Shown here: piece by piece, positions 30,906-31,877 of the stretch | Layout of the letters: every line of letters starts with the position of its first letter | Numbering within the stretch: position 1 is the stretch's first letter | Source of the DNA: an uncultured Acidimicrobiia bacterium | GTDB taxonomy: Bacteria; Actinomycetota; Acidimicrobiia; IMCC26256; CALEDW01 | Direction of reading: 5' to 3' | Assembly: GCA_937949585.1 (NCBI GenBank) | Contig: CALEDW010000106.1 | Span: forward strand, 1 to 31,877 | DNA length: 31,877 bases | Made by a program: the position numbers and the translations under genes | The notes under the pieces: model-generated | What the model was told of the DNA's origin: nothing | Database searches by the model: none | The model's input: the letters and a program-made list of their open reading frames with translations, nothing else

Positions 30906-31877
30906 TCAGGGCCCGGGATCGGCGGCCGCCGGACGCAGGTGGTCGACCAGCGCCGCGGTCGAGGAGTCGAGACCGTCGGCGGCGGCCTCGCCGGTCAGCA
31001 CCGGTACGAGCCGGGCCGCGAGCTCCTTGCCGAGCTCGACGCCCCACTGGTCGAAGGAGTTCACCTGCCACAGCGTGCCCTGGGTGAGCACCTTGTGCTC
31101 GTAGCAGGCGATGATCGCCCCGAGGGTGCGAGGGTCGAGGCGCTCGCCGAGCAGCACCGACGACGGCCGGTTCCCCGGGAACGTCCGGTGCGGCACGAGC
31201 GGTTCGGGGATCCCGGCGGCGCGGAGCTCCTCGGCCCGGCGACCGAACGCCAGCGCCTCGGCCTGGGCCAGCAGGTTGGCGACCAGCACGGGGTGGTGCC
31301 CGTCGGGATCGTGGCGCGGCCGGCGGAACCCGATGAAGTCGACGGGTACCAGCGGGGTGCCCTGGTGCAGGAGCGGGAAGAACGCGTGCTGCCCGTTGGT
31401 GCCCGGCTGGCCCCACACCACAGGGGCGGTCGCCCAGGCGACCGGCTGCCCGTCGAGGGTCACGACCTTGCCGTTGCTCTCCATCTCGAGTTGCTGCAGG
31501 TAGGCGGGCAGGCGGGCGAGCGCGGAGCTGTACGGCACCACCGCGTGGGTCTGGGCGCCGAAGAAGTTCGTGTACCACGCCCCGAGCAGGCCCATGAGGA
31601 CCGGCACGTTGCGTTCGAAGGGGGTGGAGCGGAAGTGCTCGTCGACGCCGCGGAGGCCGGCCAGCAGCTGGCGGAAGGGCTGCGGGCCGACGGCGAGCAT
31701 CACCGTCAGCCCGATCGCCGAGTCGACCGAGAACCGCCCGCCCACCCAATCCCAGATCGGGAAGGTGTGCTCGTCGGCGATCCCGAAGGTGCGGGCGCGC
31801 TCGAGGTGGGCGGAGACCGCCACGAAGTGACGGGCGACGGCCCCTTCGCCGAGGGCGGCGGTGCACCACGCCCGCAG
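30906..31877 (-). CDS. pgi: Glucose-6-phosphate isomerase, C-terminal part
   Basis: The last 323 codons of phosphoglucose isomerase; the 5' part lies beyond the window end and the frame is open to base 31877. Landmarks are HFVAVSAHLE, WVGGRFSVDSAIGL (first PGI signature), FGAQTHAVVPYSSAL, GTNGQHAFFPLLHQGTPLVPVDFIGF, GHHPVLVANLLAQAEAL (ring-opening His) and NSFDQWGVELGKEL (second signature with the catalytic Lys). At the position of the conserved catalytic Glu (WGEPGTNGQHAF in E. coli and rabbit) this protein has Gln: WGQPGTNGQHAF (codon CAG). The enzyme interconverts glucose-6-P and fructose-6-P; whether the Gln affects activity is open. Confidence 0.95.
   Translation of the reverse strand: MRAWCTAALGEGAVARHFVAVSAHLERARTFGIADEHTFPIWDWVGGRFSVDSAIGLTVMLAVGPQPFRQLLAGLRGVDEHFRSTPFERNVPVLMGLLGAWYTNFFGAQTHAVVPYSSALARLPAYLQQLEMESNGKVVTLDGQPVAWATAPVVWGQPGTNGQHAFFPLLHQGTPLVPVDFIGFRRPRHDPDGHHPVLVANLLAQAEALAFGRRAEELRAAGIPEPLVPHRTFPGNRPSSVLLGERLDPRTLGAIIACYEHKVLTQGTLWQVNSFDQWGVELGKELAARLVPVLTGEAAADGLDSSTAALVDHLRPAAADPGP

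Overview
The window is a very GC-rich actinobacterial chromosome segment, most likely from the Acidimicrobiia or a related deep lineage. That placement is inference. It rests on GTG-rich starts, the crgA–pabA–pknB–pbpA–rodA–pstP–fhaB–fhaA cluster that lies near oriC in many Actinobacteria, an F420-type LLM oxidoreductase and a SipW-type peptidase locus. Genes are packed tightly, often with 4-base GTGA or ATGA overlaps, and no gene-free stretch exceeds about 230 bases.

Layout. 1–708: the 3' end of a thiolase gene and a small membrane protein. 735–1003: a CCACA-rich inverted repeat and crgA (minus). 1074–1679: a TrpG/PabA-type glutamine amidotransferase (plus). 1722–9662: one minus-strand operon, fhaA > fhaB > pstP > rodA > pbpA > pknB > mutY. 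It pairs a PASTA kinase with its phosphatase, two FHA readers and a SEDS/bPBP synthase pair, and so controls wall growth. mutY is an unusual last member.

9738–14738: an 'anchored repeat' metal ABC transporter locus. The permease is fused in frame to its TroA/ZnuA-like binding protein. A lipoprotein and a wall-anchor-like protein follow it, and the ATPase is divergent. All three exported parts share one domain with an HxH motif. In the binding protein that domain is circularly permuted and sits in the metal-site loop. A Fur/Zur-like box lies in the divergent promoter. This is the most interesting system in the window.

14755–14838: tRNA-Leu(CAG), whose 3' end overlaps the opposing signal peptidase gene. 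14820–16786: a SipW-type signal peptidase with two secreted partner proteins. 16972–18318: a DUF2203 protein, a carboxymuconolactone-decarboxylase-like protein and a SHOCT membrane protein. 18350–20889: an M56 peptidase/BlaI pair and an M23 hydrolase. Matching 19-bp operators precede both the SHOCT gene and the BlaI/M23 divergent region, which suggests a small envelope regulon. 20911–21750: an LLM oxidoreductase. 21844–27710: a complete mrpABCDEFG cation/proton antiporter operon behind a structured leader that may be a Li+/Na+-type riboswitch. 27767–28711: a sigma-70 factor. 28943–30868: an acyltransferase-3/SGNH protein. 30906–31877: the 3' part of pgi, cut by the window end.
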